NCBI GenBank assembly: GCA_910587185.1
Contig: CAJULY010000002.1
Coordinates: 124,001-188,000 of the forward strand
Source of the DNA: an uncultured Muribaculaceae bacterium
Lineage (GTDB): Bacteria; Bacteroidota; Bacteroidia; Bacteroidales; Muribaculaceae
Direction of reading: 5' to 3'
Length of the DNA: 64,000 bases
Of this stretch, positions 50,051 to 58,801 are shown in pieces. The notes below the pieces were generated by a model. It was given only the letters and a program-made list of their open reading frames with translations, had not been told where the DNA came from and searched no databases. The translations under genes were made by a program, and so were the position numbers. The number at the start of each line of letters is the position of its first letter. Position 1 is the stretch's first letter.

Positions 50051-50086
50051 AAACTGCAATTTTACGGATACGTAGAATTGCAGTTT
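50051..50086 (+). terminator. Terminator of rpsP
   Basis: 16-base arms 50051-50066 and 50071-50086 (outer AAACTGCAATT/AATTGCAGTTT perfect, one G-T pair inside) around a GATA loop, followed by TTTTATT. Confidence 0.9.
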
Positions 50087-50238
50087 TTTATTAATCTGAC
50101 CACACTATGAGTTATTAGTTGGGAGATTGATGTTTATTATTTTGCGGAAGAGAGCCAGTAAAGATGTCGCTTGGAAGAATGCAACGACGCAGTGGGACAG
50201 GAGATCAGATGGTGCGGAAGTAGATGACAAAAATAAAA

Positions 50239-50272
50239 AACGGAATCAAATGCAGACGCAAATGATTCCGTT
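50239..50272 (-). terminator. Terminator of the Trp-rich/FadL unit
   Basis: Ten-base perfect arms AACGGAATCA and TGATTCCGTT flank a 14-base loop. On the minus strand they are followed by TTTTATTTTTGTC. The site lies 22 bases after the FadL-type gene. Confidence 0.85.
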
Positions 50273-50294
50273 ATTTATTAGTTGGTAAAACCTA

Positions 50295-51914
50295 TCAGAA
50301 ACGGTAGCCGACAGTCAGGACAATGTTGTTGTTGCTTGTCTTGATTTCCGCTGCCGGTTGCAGATCGGTGTAGTTATTGGGGGTGAAAGGATGATAGTCG
50401 CTTTTGAAAGACTTATTCACGTAAGCCGCATCTGCATAAAATCCTTTATAACGGTAGCCTATACCACAAGTGATATACTGAGTCGATTTGTCAAGAGTGT
50501 AGGACGGTGTGGTGCCTGTGTCGTATGGCCCGGATGTCACAACAGCTACCTGATTGTTTCTTACCTCAGCGCCAGTGGGAGTTGATTCGAAGGCGTAACC
50601 TGCACGAAGGCTGAAGTTGTTTGATACGCGGTATTCCGCACCCAGACGAACAATGTTGGCGGATTTATAATAATCCTTTACATCCTGTTTGGTGTAGGCG
50701 AACTCATTTCCACGTGCGTCCTTTATGGTCATGTCCTGATAAGGGCGATACTCATAGTCAGCGGAAATGATGGCATTGGAACCAAGAACCACAGCTGCGC
50801 TGGCAATCATTCTCCAGGGGGTGCGCATTTTCCAGTCAATGGATTCTATAGGCGTTCCAGTATTTCCGGGTTTCAGCTGTCCATCCTGATAACCGTAGCC
50901 ATAATCGATAATACCATCGTTATTCTGGCTGAGATCGTAGTAAGTAGGAGTATGAACCGCAAAGCCAAGACGGAGTTCATTGATGGGCTTTACAATGAGA
51001 CCTGCTTTGAAGTTATATCCGGAACCGGTGATGCGTTTACGGCTGCTCAGGCCGAAACCAACTTCCTGAGAAGTGGGAGTAGGGGGGCCGGCAATAACTT
51101 CGCCCTGCGCATTCTCGACGGGGATTGTAGCATTGTTGAGATATTCCTCGTAATAGACATTCTGTTTGTATTCGATGTCGGTTATGCCGAATCCGATACC
51201 CCAATAGACAATGTCGGAGAAGTTGCCTCCCACATTGAATTCATACTCGTCAACGTATCCTTTTTCTTCTACTTCGAATTCATTTTCACCCGTAGTGCCA
51301 TTACCCCAAAGTCCGTTGTAAGTCGTCGATGAAGGTGAAAGGGGGTTAATGATATATGAATTGTAAGCGAGAATACTCATCCAAGGCGCACCATTGCTTG
51401 CAAAATAGTTGTCTTCACTTCCCGACAGCTCATTGGTAGTCCAGTTTTCGTTAGACGTGAATCCTGCAATGTAGTTTGAAAGGGAAGAATTCATTCTGTC
51501 AGCACCGCCGAATTTTCGATTGAAGGATGCCGCGCGGTTGTAGGTGAATCCCCAGTTGAAGTAAGGCATCAGATCAGAATTCGTAAACATCGATCCAACA
51601 TAGCCAACGTTATTTACATTGGCTTTTGTCTGGTTCTGGGAATAAGACATCAAAGGAGTGTTTGATGTTGATTTCTGTATGTCGATATCCAATGTTATTC
51701 CGACATCGCTTTTACGATAGACGCCAAGTCCTCCGGGATTCTGGTTAAGGGTTGACAAATCGCCGCCGAGTGCGCCGAAAGCACCTCCCATAGACATGAA
51801 TCGCGCAGTTCCGCGAAGATCATATCTCGACATCTGATAGGCGTCAACAGCAGTCTGAGCCATCATAGCCATAGGCAACAGGGCGGCAATCGCTGAGAAT
51901 ACTCGCTTGTTCAT
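50295..51914 (-). CDS. FadL/OmpP1-type outer-membrane transport barrel
   Basis: A 539-residue protein with a signal peptide (MNKRVFSAIAALLPMAMMAQ). The FadL-family N-terminal pattern is GTARFMSMGGAFGALGGDLSTL followed by NQNPGGLGVYRKSD. A long barrel ends in IVLTVGYRF with the terminal Phe expected for outer-membrane insertion. FadL proteins move hydrophobic molecules such as fatty acids or aromatics. The gene is 61 bases downstream of the Trp-rich protein gene on the same strand, with no visible promoter between, so they are probably co-transcribed. Confidence 0.87.
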   Translation of the reverse strand: MNKRVFSAIAALLPMAMMAQTAVDAYQMSRYDLRGTARFMSMGGAFGALGGDLSTLNQNPGGLGVYRKSDVGITLDIDIQKSTSNTPLMSYSQNQTKANVNNVGYVGSMFTNSDLMPYFNWGFTYNRAASFNRKFGGADRMNSSLSNYIAGFTSNENWTTNELSGSEDNYFASNGAPWMSILAYNSYIINPLSPSSTTYNGLWGNGTTGENEFEVEEKGYVDEYEFNVGGNFSDIVYWGIGFGITDIEYKQNVYYEEYLNNATIPVENAQGEVIAGPPTPTSQEVGFGLSSRKRITGSGYNFKAGLIVKPINELRLGFAVHTPTYYDLSQNNDGIIDYGYGYQDGQLKPGNTGTPIESIDWKMRTPWRMIASAAVVLGSNAIISADYEYRPYQDMTIKDARGNEFAYTKQDVKDYYKSANIVRLGAEYRVSNNFSLRAGYAFESTPTGAEVRNNQVAVVTSGPYDTGTTPSYTLDKSTQYITCGIGYRYKGFYADAAYVNKSFKSDYHPFTPNNYTDLQPAAEIKTSNNNIVLTVGYRF

Positions 51915-51975
51915 AATTAATGAGTCTGTTTTAAATGTTGATAATCACAATGTTTATAAGACGGTGGAGTGCGAA

Positions 51976-53013
51976 TCAGTGGCGTCCGCGTCCGCCGCCA
52001 CCACCGCGAACAGTTCCGGTGCTACCTCCTCCTCGTAAACCGCCTCCAGAGCTGAATGAGCCGGTGTTTCGTGAAGAATTATTGTAAGAGGGACGGTAAG
52101 TGTTGTTCTTGTTGTTATTATTGTAATTCTGGTTATTACGATACGCATTGTCCTGATTACGGTTATTGCCGGCTCCGGGACGGATGGACTGACGGTAACC
52201 GCTGCGATAACCTGACGAACTGTTGCCGGGACGATATCCATTGTTCTGGTTTATGCCATAGGATGGACGACTACCGGGACGATAGGCATTGCCTGAACCG
52301 GGACGATAATTTCCGGAAGGTCTCGAGCCGTAACCGGGGCGTATGTTACCGATCGGTCTGTTTGGACGAACAGGCGCAGTCCAACCCCATGACCAGGACG
52401 GTCCCCAGCCACAGCCGGGTCCCCATCCGGGAGTCCACGACCATGCAGGCCCCCAGCCCCATGACCAGGAGGGTCCCCAACCCCAATTCCAGCCCCAGTT
52501 CCAGGACCAATTCCAGTTCCAGGCGTACCATGAACGTGGATAGCCCCAATACCAGGATGAATAAGAGGGGAAGCCCCAATAATTATATGCGAAAGGATCA
52601 TTGTTGACATATATATTTATGCTGGTGGCAGGCTGAGAATAGTAGATGGATGCAAGATCAGCGTCATCGGAGGATACAATTATATCGGGATTGTGGAAAC
52701 GTTCGATCTTACGGGTACTGTTGAAGTCTGTCACGTCGGCATTCTGTTTCAGAGTGTCGCCTTTTGCGAATATGCCTCGACGGTTGTATTTGTCCACGTC
52801 TATTTTCGTATTTCCGGCATCGGGGGTGTAGGTGTCGGCGGAGGGATAGTCGTAAACAACAATATTTGTTTTTTTCTTGGGCTTGGTTTTTTCCGGAGTC
52901 TTGGATTTCGACGGATTGTAGTAGATATCGTCGTCATCATAACTCTGGGCTGAAACCACACAAGTGCTGCTTAAAAGTAATGCGGCAATGATTGAAGTGA
53001 GTCGGATATTCAT
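51976..53013 (-). CDS. Secreted Trp/Gly/Arg-rich low-complexity protein
   Basis: A 345-residue protein with a signal peptide (1-22, ending VVSAQ). Residues 24-140 are charged and probably partly folded (DDDDIYYNPSKSKTPEKTKP and NPDIIVSSDDADLASIYYSQ). Residues 146-211 hold about 22 tryptophans in W-N, W-S and W-G steps. Residues 213-285 carry at least five RPG repeats of the type YRPGSG. Residues 285-318 are Asn/Tyr/Arg-rich, and 320-345 Gly/Arg-rich, ending GGGRGRH. No enzyme motif. It may coat or scaffold the cell surface, but I do not recognise a characterised relative. It is the first gene of a unit with a FadL-type barrel. Confidence 0.75.
   Translation of the reverse strand: MNIRLTSIIAALLLSSTCVVSAQSYDDDDIYYNPSKSKTPEKTKPKKKTNIVVYDYPSADTYTPDAGNTKIDVDKYNRRGIFAKGDTLKQNADVTDFNSTRKIERFHNPDIIVSSDDADLASIYYSQPATSINIYVNNDPFAYNYWGFPSYSSWYWGYPRSWYAWNWNWSWNWGWNWGWGPSWSWGWGPAWSWTPGWGPGCGWGPSWSWGWTAPVRPNRPIGNIRPGYGSRPSGNYRPGSGNAYRPGSRPSYGINQNNGYRPGNSSSGYRSGYRQSIRPGAGNNRNQDNAYRNNQNYNNNNKNNTYRPSYNNSSRNTGSFSSGGGLRGGGSTGTVRGGGGGRGRH
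52381..52578 (-). repeat. Trp-Gly/Trp-Asn short tandem repeat (coding)
   Basis: This stretch encodes residues 146-211 of the secreted low-complexity protein, with tryptophan roughly every third residue (for example NWNWSWNWGWNWGWG). The same block recurs at DNA level (GGTCCC-TCCTGG-TCATGG units), giving near-repeats and open frames on the opposite strand. Confidence 0.8.
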
Positions 53014-53099
53014 GTTTTATCTTATTTTGAAGAGATTTATTCTGTCTGTTTGACTAAACCGCAGTAATAAGGTTTAATGCATTTTTTGCTTTGATATTA

Positions 53100-53107
53100 C
53101 AAATATA
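53100..53107 (-). promoter_or_regulatory. Candidate promoter -7 element of the Trp-rich/FadL unit
   Basis: TATATTTG fits TAnnTTTG, 86 bases upstream of the ATG at 53013. No TTG at the usual spacing. Confidence 0.5.
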
Positions 53108-53178
53108 ACAAATGGAATTAGATTTAAGAGCCATATTATAGAAAAAAGGCCAATATTTTAGAGAGATTAACAAATAAT

Positions 53179-53214
53179 TGTCCGTCCAGCTCCGAATAAG
53201 GCTCTGGACGGACA
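53179..53214 (-). terminator. Terminator after the HdeD-like gene
   Basis: Perfect 11-base arms TGTCCGTCCAG and CTGGACGGACA flank a 14-base loop, 25 bases after the HdeD-like stop. The minus-strand tail ATTATTTGTTAAT is T-rich but not a clean run. Confidence 0.75.
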
Positions 53215-53238
53215 TTTTTATTATAACTGACAGATGCT

Positions 53239-53787
53239 TTATTTCACACGCGGACGCATTTCATAGCTGACCATGGAGATAGAGAAACCCCAGTAGATGA
53301 ACGCAAGAGATGTCAGCCAGCTCGTCATCATCATATCCTGGATATAACCTGCCTCAAGGAAGAAAAATCCGATAATCAGCATCAATATGCCATTAATGAG
53401 ATATATCCACCAATATCTGTGAGAACGGCGGTCAACAGCACTGAAAATAGCATTTATTCCCCAGAACAGGAAGACTATCGATATGAAATATGGAAATACG
53501 ATCTCGGAAAGAATAACGCTTCTGACAAGCATGAATCCGATGAAGAGATCGATGATGCCTCCTGCGAGCCACCATCCCCACCCTTTGGGACGATCATTGT
53601 AGGAGGAAACGCAGAGCTGCACGATTCCGGCAAGTACGAGAAGCCAGCCGAAAATCTGAGAAGAAACGGCATATCCTATAGTCGGCCAAAGAAAATAACA
53701 GAAACCACTTATGACCATGAGTATGCCGGCAATAAGAACAATCCACCAATACTTGGATTGACCAAAATAGTTCAATGAGTTTTTCAT
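53239..53787 (-). CDS. HdeD/DUF308 family membrane protein
   Basis: A 182-residue inner-membrane protein with six predicted segments arranged as three hairpins, as in HdeD/DUF308. Segments include WWIVLIAGILMVISGFCYF, FGWLLVLAGIVQLCV and WWIYLINGILMLIIGFFF, the repeated (W)xxxLxxGIxxLxxG pattern being diagnostic. HdeD is linked to acid resistance in E. coli; that role here is not shown. It is a single gene diverging from mutS2. No full-consensus promoter is visible. Confidence 0.87.
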   Translation of the reverse strand: MKNSLNYFGQSKYWWIVLIAGILMVISGFCYFLWPTIGYAVSSQIFGWLLVLAGIVQLCVSSYNDRPKGWGWWLAGGIIDLFIGFMLVRSVILSEIVFPYFISIVFLFWGINAIFSAVDRRSHRYWWIYLINGILMLIIGFFFLEAGYIQDMMMTSWLTSLAFIYWGFSISMVSYEMRPRVK

Positions 53788-53860
53788 AACTATGAAATTT
53801 TAGATTTGTTAATTTTTCTAATTTTATAACGCCCCACTTGCCTGATTTGTTGAAAAGATT

Positions 53861-53868
53861 TTATTTTG
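53861..53868 (+). promoter_or_regulatory. Candidate promoter -7 element of mutS2
   Basis: TTATTTTG is one base from TAnnTTTG (second position). TTG at 53838-53840 lies exactly 20 bases upstream, which supports it. The ATG at 53889 is 20 bases after the element. Confidence 0.5.
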
Positions 53869-53888
53869 CGCGAATATTTTGTTTGAAA

Positions 53889-56339
53889 ATGATATATCCA
53901 ACATCTATCGAAGATAAAATCGGATTCAAAGCTGTCAGGGATGGCATTAAAACTCACTGTGTCTCATCTATGGGACGTGAATTGGCGCACTCGGTCTCGT
54001 TCATGACTGACTTTGACACGCTGGATTTTAAATTGCGTTCAACGGCAGAGATGCTTGCCATAATATCGGCTCAGGACGATATGCCGATATCCTCTCTCAG
54101 CGATATTAGAGAGCAGTTACGTGTGATGGCTATTGCAGGAGCGGCTTTATCGACAACGGATCTTGTTGTTTTGCGCGGATCATTGTCAGTCATGAGCGCA
54201 ATTGCCAATTATTTCCAATCGAAAAACTCGGAAGAAGAGAGCCCATACCCACTTCTGGTTTCAATAATTTCCGATATGGAAACATTTGACGGGTGTGTGC
54301 GAGATATTGACCGTGTCATAGACCGTTACGGGAATGTTCTTGATTCCGCTTCTCCCGAGCTGGGGAGAATTAGGAGGGAACTCAACAGCATGAACGGACG
54401 GGTAAATTCTGTCATGAGAAATGTGATTGCACGCGCGCAGAGGGAAGGAATACTCGATAGCGATACAACCCCTACCATGCGCGACGGGCGTCTGATGCTT
54501 CCAGTGGCGCCGATGAACAAGCGCCGTCTGGGGGGCATCGTGCATGACGAATCAGCTTCGGGTAAAACTGTTTTCATAGAACCTGCCGAAGTTGTTGAAG
54601 CCAACAACAAGATAAGGGAACTCGAACTTGAAGAACGTCGGGAGACAGCGCGGATACTCGGAGCGTTGACGGATGCTTTGCGCCCGTTTTCTCCGGCTAT
54701 GGGAGAAAGTAACAAAATAATGGGAGAAATGGATTTCATTCATGCTAAAGCGGCTTATGCGAAAGAAACCGGAGCATGCATGCCTCATTTCTCACGTGAA
54801 CCTCAGCTTGAACTCTATCACGCGTGTCATCCGGAACTTTTGGTTTCGCTGACGCGACAGGGTAAGGAAATCGTACCTCTTGATATAGAACTTAACAGGA
54901 AAAACCGCATTCTCATCATCTCCGGTCCTAACGCAGGTGGTAAATCGGTGTGCCTGAAGACGGTTGCTGTCATTCAATATATGACTCAATGCGGTGTTCT
55001 TCCCCCCGTCTATGAAAATTCCCATATCGGTATATTCGATGACATATTCATAGACATAGGCGATGACCAGTCGATCGAAAACGATCTTAGCACATACAGT
55101 TCTCATCTCCGAAACATGAGCGTCATTATCAGACGCGGCCGTCAGTCCTCTCTGGTTCTGATAGACGAATTCGGGGGAGGCACCGAGCCTCAGATCGGTG
55201 GGGCTATCGCTCAGGCTATCCTGCGTCAGATAAATGAAAAAGGAATGTGGGGAGTAATTACGACCCATTATCAGAATCTGAAGCATTTCGCAGAGGACAC
55301 GGAAGGACTGATAAACGGAAGTATGCTCTATGACCGGCAGAAGATGGAACCGCTGTTCAAACTTGCAATAGGGAATCCGGGCAGTTCGTTCGCGATAGAG
55401 ATAGCGCTAAAGACAGGCCTTCCGAAGGAAATCATAGAGGAGGCCAAGAGTATCGTAGGCAGCGACTATGTCAATATGGACAAATATCTTCTTGATATCG
55501 CCAGAGATAAAAAATACTGGGAAAACAAGCGGCAGTCCATACGCCAGAAAGAAAAGAAGATAGACCAGGTTCTTGACCGCTATGAGACAGAAGCGGATGA
55601 GCTCCGGGCATCACGCAAACTGATTATATCAGAAGCAAAGGCCGAGGCCTCGAGAATCATAGACGAATCAAACGCCAGTATCGAACGTGTCATACATGAG
55701 ATACGCAAATCTCAGGCTGAGAAAGAAAAGACCCGTGAGGCGCGCCAGAAACTGAAGGATGAGAGAGAAGACATAGGCCATAAATCGGAAAAAGAGCCGG
55801 AAATATTGAGGAAAGTTCCTCGCAGAAACAAGAATAAGCCCAAGGTTCGTCAATCACCGGAGACCAAAGAGGTTATTGAGGTCGGCGATATAGTGAAACT
55901 GAATGGAGAAGGAACACCGGGTAAAGTCATATCGATAGAAGGAAAACAGGCTCAGGTCGTTTTCGGAATGATAAAGACAACAGTAGATGTTTCCAAACTT
56001 CGCCACACAATGTCGAAACTTCCGTCAGGAAACAGTCAGGGTGCTTCGTTCATCTCTTCCTCTACATCGGAGGATATCCGATCACGACAGTTACAGTTCA
56101 AACAGGATATAGATGTCCGTGGAATGAGGGTTGACGAGGCGTTGCAGGCAGTGACATATTTCATAGACGATGCGATTCAGTTCAGCGCGTCTAAGGTCAG
56201 GATATTACATGGAACAGGTACAGGTGCGCTACGTCAGAGTATCCGCGAATATCTCGCTACGGTAAAGGGCGTTCGCAATTATCATGACGAGAATGTGCAA
56301 TTCGGGGGAGCCGGAATTACCGTTGTCGAGTTAGAATAG
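53889..56339 (+). CDS. mutS2: Endonuclease MutS2
   Basis: An 816-residue protein without the mismatch-recognition domain of MutS. A helical core is followed by the ATPase, with Walker A ISGPNAGGKSVCLKT (about 346-360) and Walker B LVLIDEFGGGTEP. A long charged coiled coil spans about 530-660. The C-terminal Smr domain (about 735-816: DVRGMRVDEAL, RILHGTGTGALRQSIREYL) is the likely nuclease. MutS2 acts on recombination intermediates and, in Bacillus, on collided ribosomes. ATG 53889 matches the promoter position. Its stop overlaps the feoB stop region by 9 bases on the other strand. Confidence 0.95.
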   Translation: MIYPTSIEDKIGFKAVRDGIKTHCVSSMGRELAHSVSFMTDFDTLDFKLRSTAEMLAIISAQDDMPISSLSDIREQLRVMAIAGAALSTTDLVVLRGSLSVMSAIANYFQSKNSEEESPYPLLVSIISDMETFDGCVRDIDRVIDRYGNVLDSASPELGRIRRELNSMNGRVNSVMRNVIARAQREGILDSDTTPTMRDGRLMLPVAPMNKRRLGGIVHDESASGKTVFIEPAEVVEANNKIRELELEERRETARILGALTDALRPFSPAMGESNKIMGEMDFIHAKAAYAKETGACMPHFSREPQLELYHACHPELLVSLTRQGKEIVPLDIELNRKNRILIISGPNAGGKSVCLKTVAVIQYMTQCGVLPPVYENSHIGIFDDIFIDIGDDQSIENDLSTYSSHLRNMSVIIRRGRQSSLVLIDEFGGGTEPQIGGAIAQAILRQINEKGMWGVITTHYQNLKHFAEDTEGLINGSMLYDRQKMEPLFKLAIGNPGSSFAIEIALKTGLPKEIIEEAKSIVGSDYVNMDKYLLDIARDKKYWENKRQSIRQKEKKIDQVLDRYETEADELRASRKLIISEAKAEASRIIDESNASIERVIHEIRKSQAEKEKTREARQKLKDEREDIGHKSEKEPEILRKVPRRNKNKPKVRQSPETKEVIEVGDIVKLNGEGTPGKVISIEGKQAQVVFGMIKTTVDVSKLRHTMSKLPSGNSQGASFISSSTSEDIRSRQLQFKQDIDVRGMRVDEALQAVTYFIDDAIQFSASKVRILHGTGTGALRQSIREYLATVKGVRNYHDENVQFGGAGITVVELE

Positions 56340-58736
56340 CAATGCTATTCTGTAAACGACAAAAGCCAGTAACCATGCGACCGCCGTATTATATATGATG
56401 GAAAATGCTCCATACTGCCATTTGCCGGTCTCTTTCACTATGGCGACAAGAGTTGCAATACAAGGGCAATAGAGGAGAATGAAGACCATGAAGGCAAGTG
56501 CGGACGCCGCGGTAAAGGGTACCTGGCCGGTAACGGGATCAGGACGGGTGATTTTTTCCTGGAGGCTTTCATCCGTGGCTTCCTCGCTTCCGGTATAAAG
56601 GACTCCGAGAGTTGATACTACGATCTCTTTCGCCGGTACTCCGGCTATGGCTGCGACCGTCCCGCGCCAATGAATTCCTATAGGTTCAAAAACCGGATTT
56701 ATGGCTTTACCCATCATTTCAAGATAAGAATCGGAATTAGGGTCGATATCGGAATCATTGACCGGTATTGATGAATTTTCTATTGCTACAGGAATCTCTT
56801 CGTCATGTATAGGGAAATAATTAAGGGCCCATACGATGATGGATGCAACCAGAATGACGCCCCCCATTTTTTTTAGATACTGTTTTCCTTTGCCCCAGGT
56901 GTGGCGCAGGGAAGCTTTCATGGTCGGCATGCGATAAGGGGGCAGTTCCATTACAAAAGGTGTCTCGTCTTTCCTGAAATAGAATTTGCGCAGACATTTA
57001 GCAGTGATGACAGCCACGAGGATTCCGGTGAGATAGAGACAGAAGAATACAATGGCTGCATGCCTCTCGAAAAACGCGCCGACAAGCAGAACATAAATGG
57101 GGAGGCGCGCCGAGCAGGACATAAACGGGTTGATGAGAATGGTGATTATACGGCTGCTTCGGCTCTCTATGCTGCGTCCCGCCATTATAGCCGGCACATT
57201 GCAGCCGAATCCCATTACCAACGGGATGAAAGATTTTCCGTGAAGACCTATCCGGTGCATCAGATTGTCCATTATGAATGCTGCACGGGCCATATATCCT
57301 GAATCTTCCATGAATGATATGCAGAAATAAAGAATCAGAATATTTGGTAGAAACACGATCACGCCGCCGACACCTCCGATGATACCGTCGGCGATCATAT
57401 CTTTCAGCCATCCGGCAGGCATATAGTCTTCTATCAGACCCGCTATCCATCCGACGAGTGATTCTATCCATTCCATAGGGTAAGAACCGAGCTCGAATGT
57501 TGCCCAGAATGTAAGGAACATTATGGCGAGGAATATAGGAAAGCCGAATAATTTGTTGGTTACGAAAGCGTCGATCAGATGGGTGGATTTTTCCACACCG
57601 CGCGTGCCTTTTACCAAAGTTTCGGCAAGCGCTCCGGAGATAAAGCCGTATTTTTCGCTTGCTATGGCGCTCTGGACATCCTCGTTGAGCGATTTTTCAA
57701 TCTCAGTCTCTATCTTGTCTCGTGTAGCGAGAAGATTCTCATAATCACTGCTGACACTGATGATTTTCTCGGCCTCTTTGTCATGCTCTATGAGTTTTAT
57801 AGCGAGGTATCGCGGTGAAAATTGCGGCGGAATGAACTTGTCGGCCTTAAGTTTGTCTTTCAGTATCGTGACTCCGTTTTCAATGACCGGCCCGAGATTG
57901 ACATGTATATGGCGTACAGCCTGGTGGCGGTCCTCATAGACAGCAATTATAGCGTCGAAGAGCTCGTTCATGCCGCGGCCTGTCTTGGAGACTGTCGGGA
58001 CGATAGGGACACCGAGCATTTCGCCAAGAAGTTTATAGTTGAGTTTGTCGCCGGAACGTTCAAGCTCGTCGTACATGTTGAGCGCGATGACGAGTCTCCT
58101 GTCCATATCGATCAGTTCGGTGGTCAGATACAGATTGCGTTCAAGGTTAGAGGCTACAACCACGTTGACAATGATATCCGGAGTCTCATCAGAAAGATAT
58201 CTTCTCACATAGAGTTCTTCCGGCGAATAGGAGTCGAGAGAATAAGTCCCGGGCAGATCGACAATGTTGAATTTGTAACCGCCGTATTCAAAATGTCCGT
58301 GTTTGGCGTCAACGGTCACCCCGCTGTAATTGCCGACATGTTCGTGAGCTCCGGAAACGATGTTGAACATGGAAGTTTTTCCACAGTTGGGATTTCCAAT
58401 AAGGGCTATGTTGATTGTCTTTCGGCTACTGTCGTAGTTAGTGTTAGCCGGCCGGTGACTTTTTTCAATCAGAGTGTTGGTATGAGAACTTTCGTCGGTC
58501 AGTCCGGACTCTTCCAGGGGAACGATTTCGATCATATTTGCCTCCGCTCTGCGCAAGGATACCTCATATCCCATCAACGAATATTTTACCGGATCATGCA
58601 TGGGAGCCTGAAGAAGGGCCTCTATTTCGCGTCCTTTCACAAAGCCCATTTCAATTAGGCGTTTTCTGAAGGCGCCGTGTCCGACAATCTTGACGATTAT
58701 GGCTTTTTTGCCTGTTTTGAGCTCGTTTAATCTCAT
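56331..58736 (-). CDS. feoB: Fe2+ transporter FeoB with fused N-terminal FeoA domain
   Basis: An 801-residue fusion. Residues 1-73 are a FeoA (SH3-like) domain: MRLNELKTGKKAIIVKIVG, FRKRLIEMGFVKG and ANMIEIVPLEE. The G domain follows, with G1 GNPNCGKTSMFN at 114-125, VGNYSGVTVD (G2), DLPGTYSL (G3) and NMYDELE (G4 position). The membrane part has the Gate segments and conserved cysteines (MGFGCNVPAIMAG, NPFMSCSARLPIYV). It imports ferrous iron across the inner membrane. ATG 58736 fits the FeoA N-terminus and the promoter 16 bases upstream. FeoA is a separate protein in E. coli; fusion is common in Bacteroidetes. Confidence 0.95.
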   Translation of the reverse strand: MRLNELKTGKKAIIVKIVGHGAFRKRLIEMGFVKGREIEALLQAPMHDPVKYSLMGYEVSLRRAEANMIEIVPLEESGLTDESSHTNTLIEKSHRPANTNYDSSRKTINIALIGNPNCGKTSMFNIVSGAHEHVGNYSGVTVDAKHGHFEYGGYKFNIVDLPGTYSLDSYSPEELYVRRYLSDETPDIIVNVVVASNLERNLYLTTELIDMDRRLVIALNMYDELERSGDKLNYKLLGEMLGVPIVPTVSKTGRGMNELFDAIIAVYEDRHQAVRHIHVNLGPVIENGVTILKDKLKADKFIPPQFSPRYLAIKLIEHDKEAEKIISVSSDYENLLATRDKIETEIEKSLNEDVQSAIASEKYGFISGALAETLVKGTRGVEKSTHLIDAFVTNKLFGFPIFLAIMFLTFWATFELGSYPMEWIESLVGWIAGLIEDYMPAGWLKDMIADGIIGGVGGVIVFLPNILILYFCISFMEDSGYMARAAFIMDNLMHRIGLHGKSFIPLVMGFGCNVPAIMAGRSIESRSSRIITILINPFMSCSARLPIYVLLVGAFFERHAAIVFFCLYLTGILVAVITAKCLRKFYFRKDETPFVMELPPYRMPTMKASLRHTWGKGKQYLKKMGGVILVASIIVWALNYFPIHDEEIPVAIENSSIPVNDSDIDPNSDSYLEMMGKAINPVFEPIGIHWRGTVAAIAGVPAKEIVVSTLGVLYTGSEEATDESLQEKITRPDPVTGQVPFTAASALAFMVFILLYCPCIATLVAIVKETGKWQYGAFSIIYNTAVAWLLAFVVYRIALLF

Positions 58737-58752
58737 TTGTCGATATTTTTTG

Positions 58753-58760
58753 CAAAGTTG
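58753..58760 (-). promoter_or_regulatory. Candidate promoter -7 element of feoAB
   Basis: CAACTTTG is one base from TAnnTTTG (first position). TTG at 58781-58783 lies exactly 20 bases upstream. The ATG follows 16 bases later. No Fur-box palindrome is obvious to me. Confidence 0.6.
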
Positions 58761-58801
58761 ATAAAATATAATCAAAAAGACAAATCTTATTTAGACTTTG
58801 T

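Noticed and set aside
50110..50290. Short plus-strand frame of ~50 codons between rpsP and the FadL-type gene
   Set aside because: It runs through the downstream terminator, has no clear promoter or family match, and its composition looks non-coding.
52100..52580. Possible CRISPR-like or satellite repeats
   Set aside because: Units are short, irregular and in frame with the Trp/RPG-rich protein; there are no equal spacers.
52056..52607. Cys-, Gly- and Pro-rich open frames on both strands over the Trp-rich gene
   Set aside because: They arise from the short repeats of the real gene, which alone has a signal peptide and an upstream -7 box.
57822..58658. 278-codon plus-strand frame opposite feoB
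   Set aside because: No family resemblance; the minus-strand FeoA-FeoB reading is complete and motif-rich.
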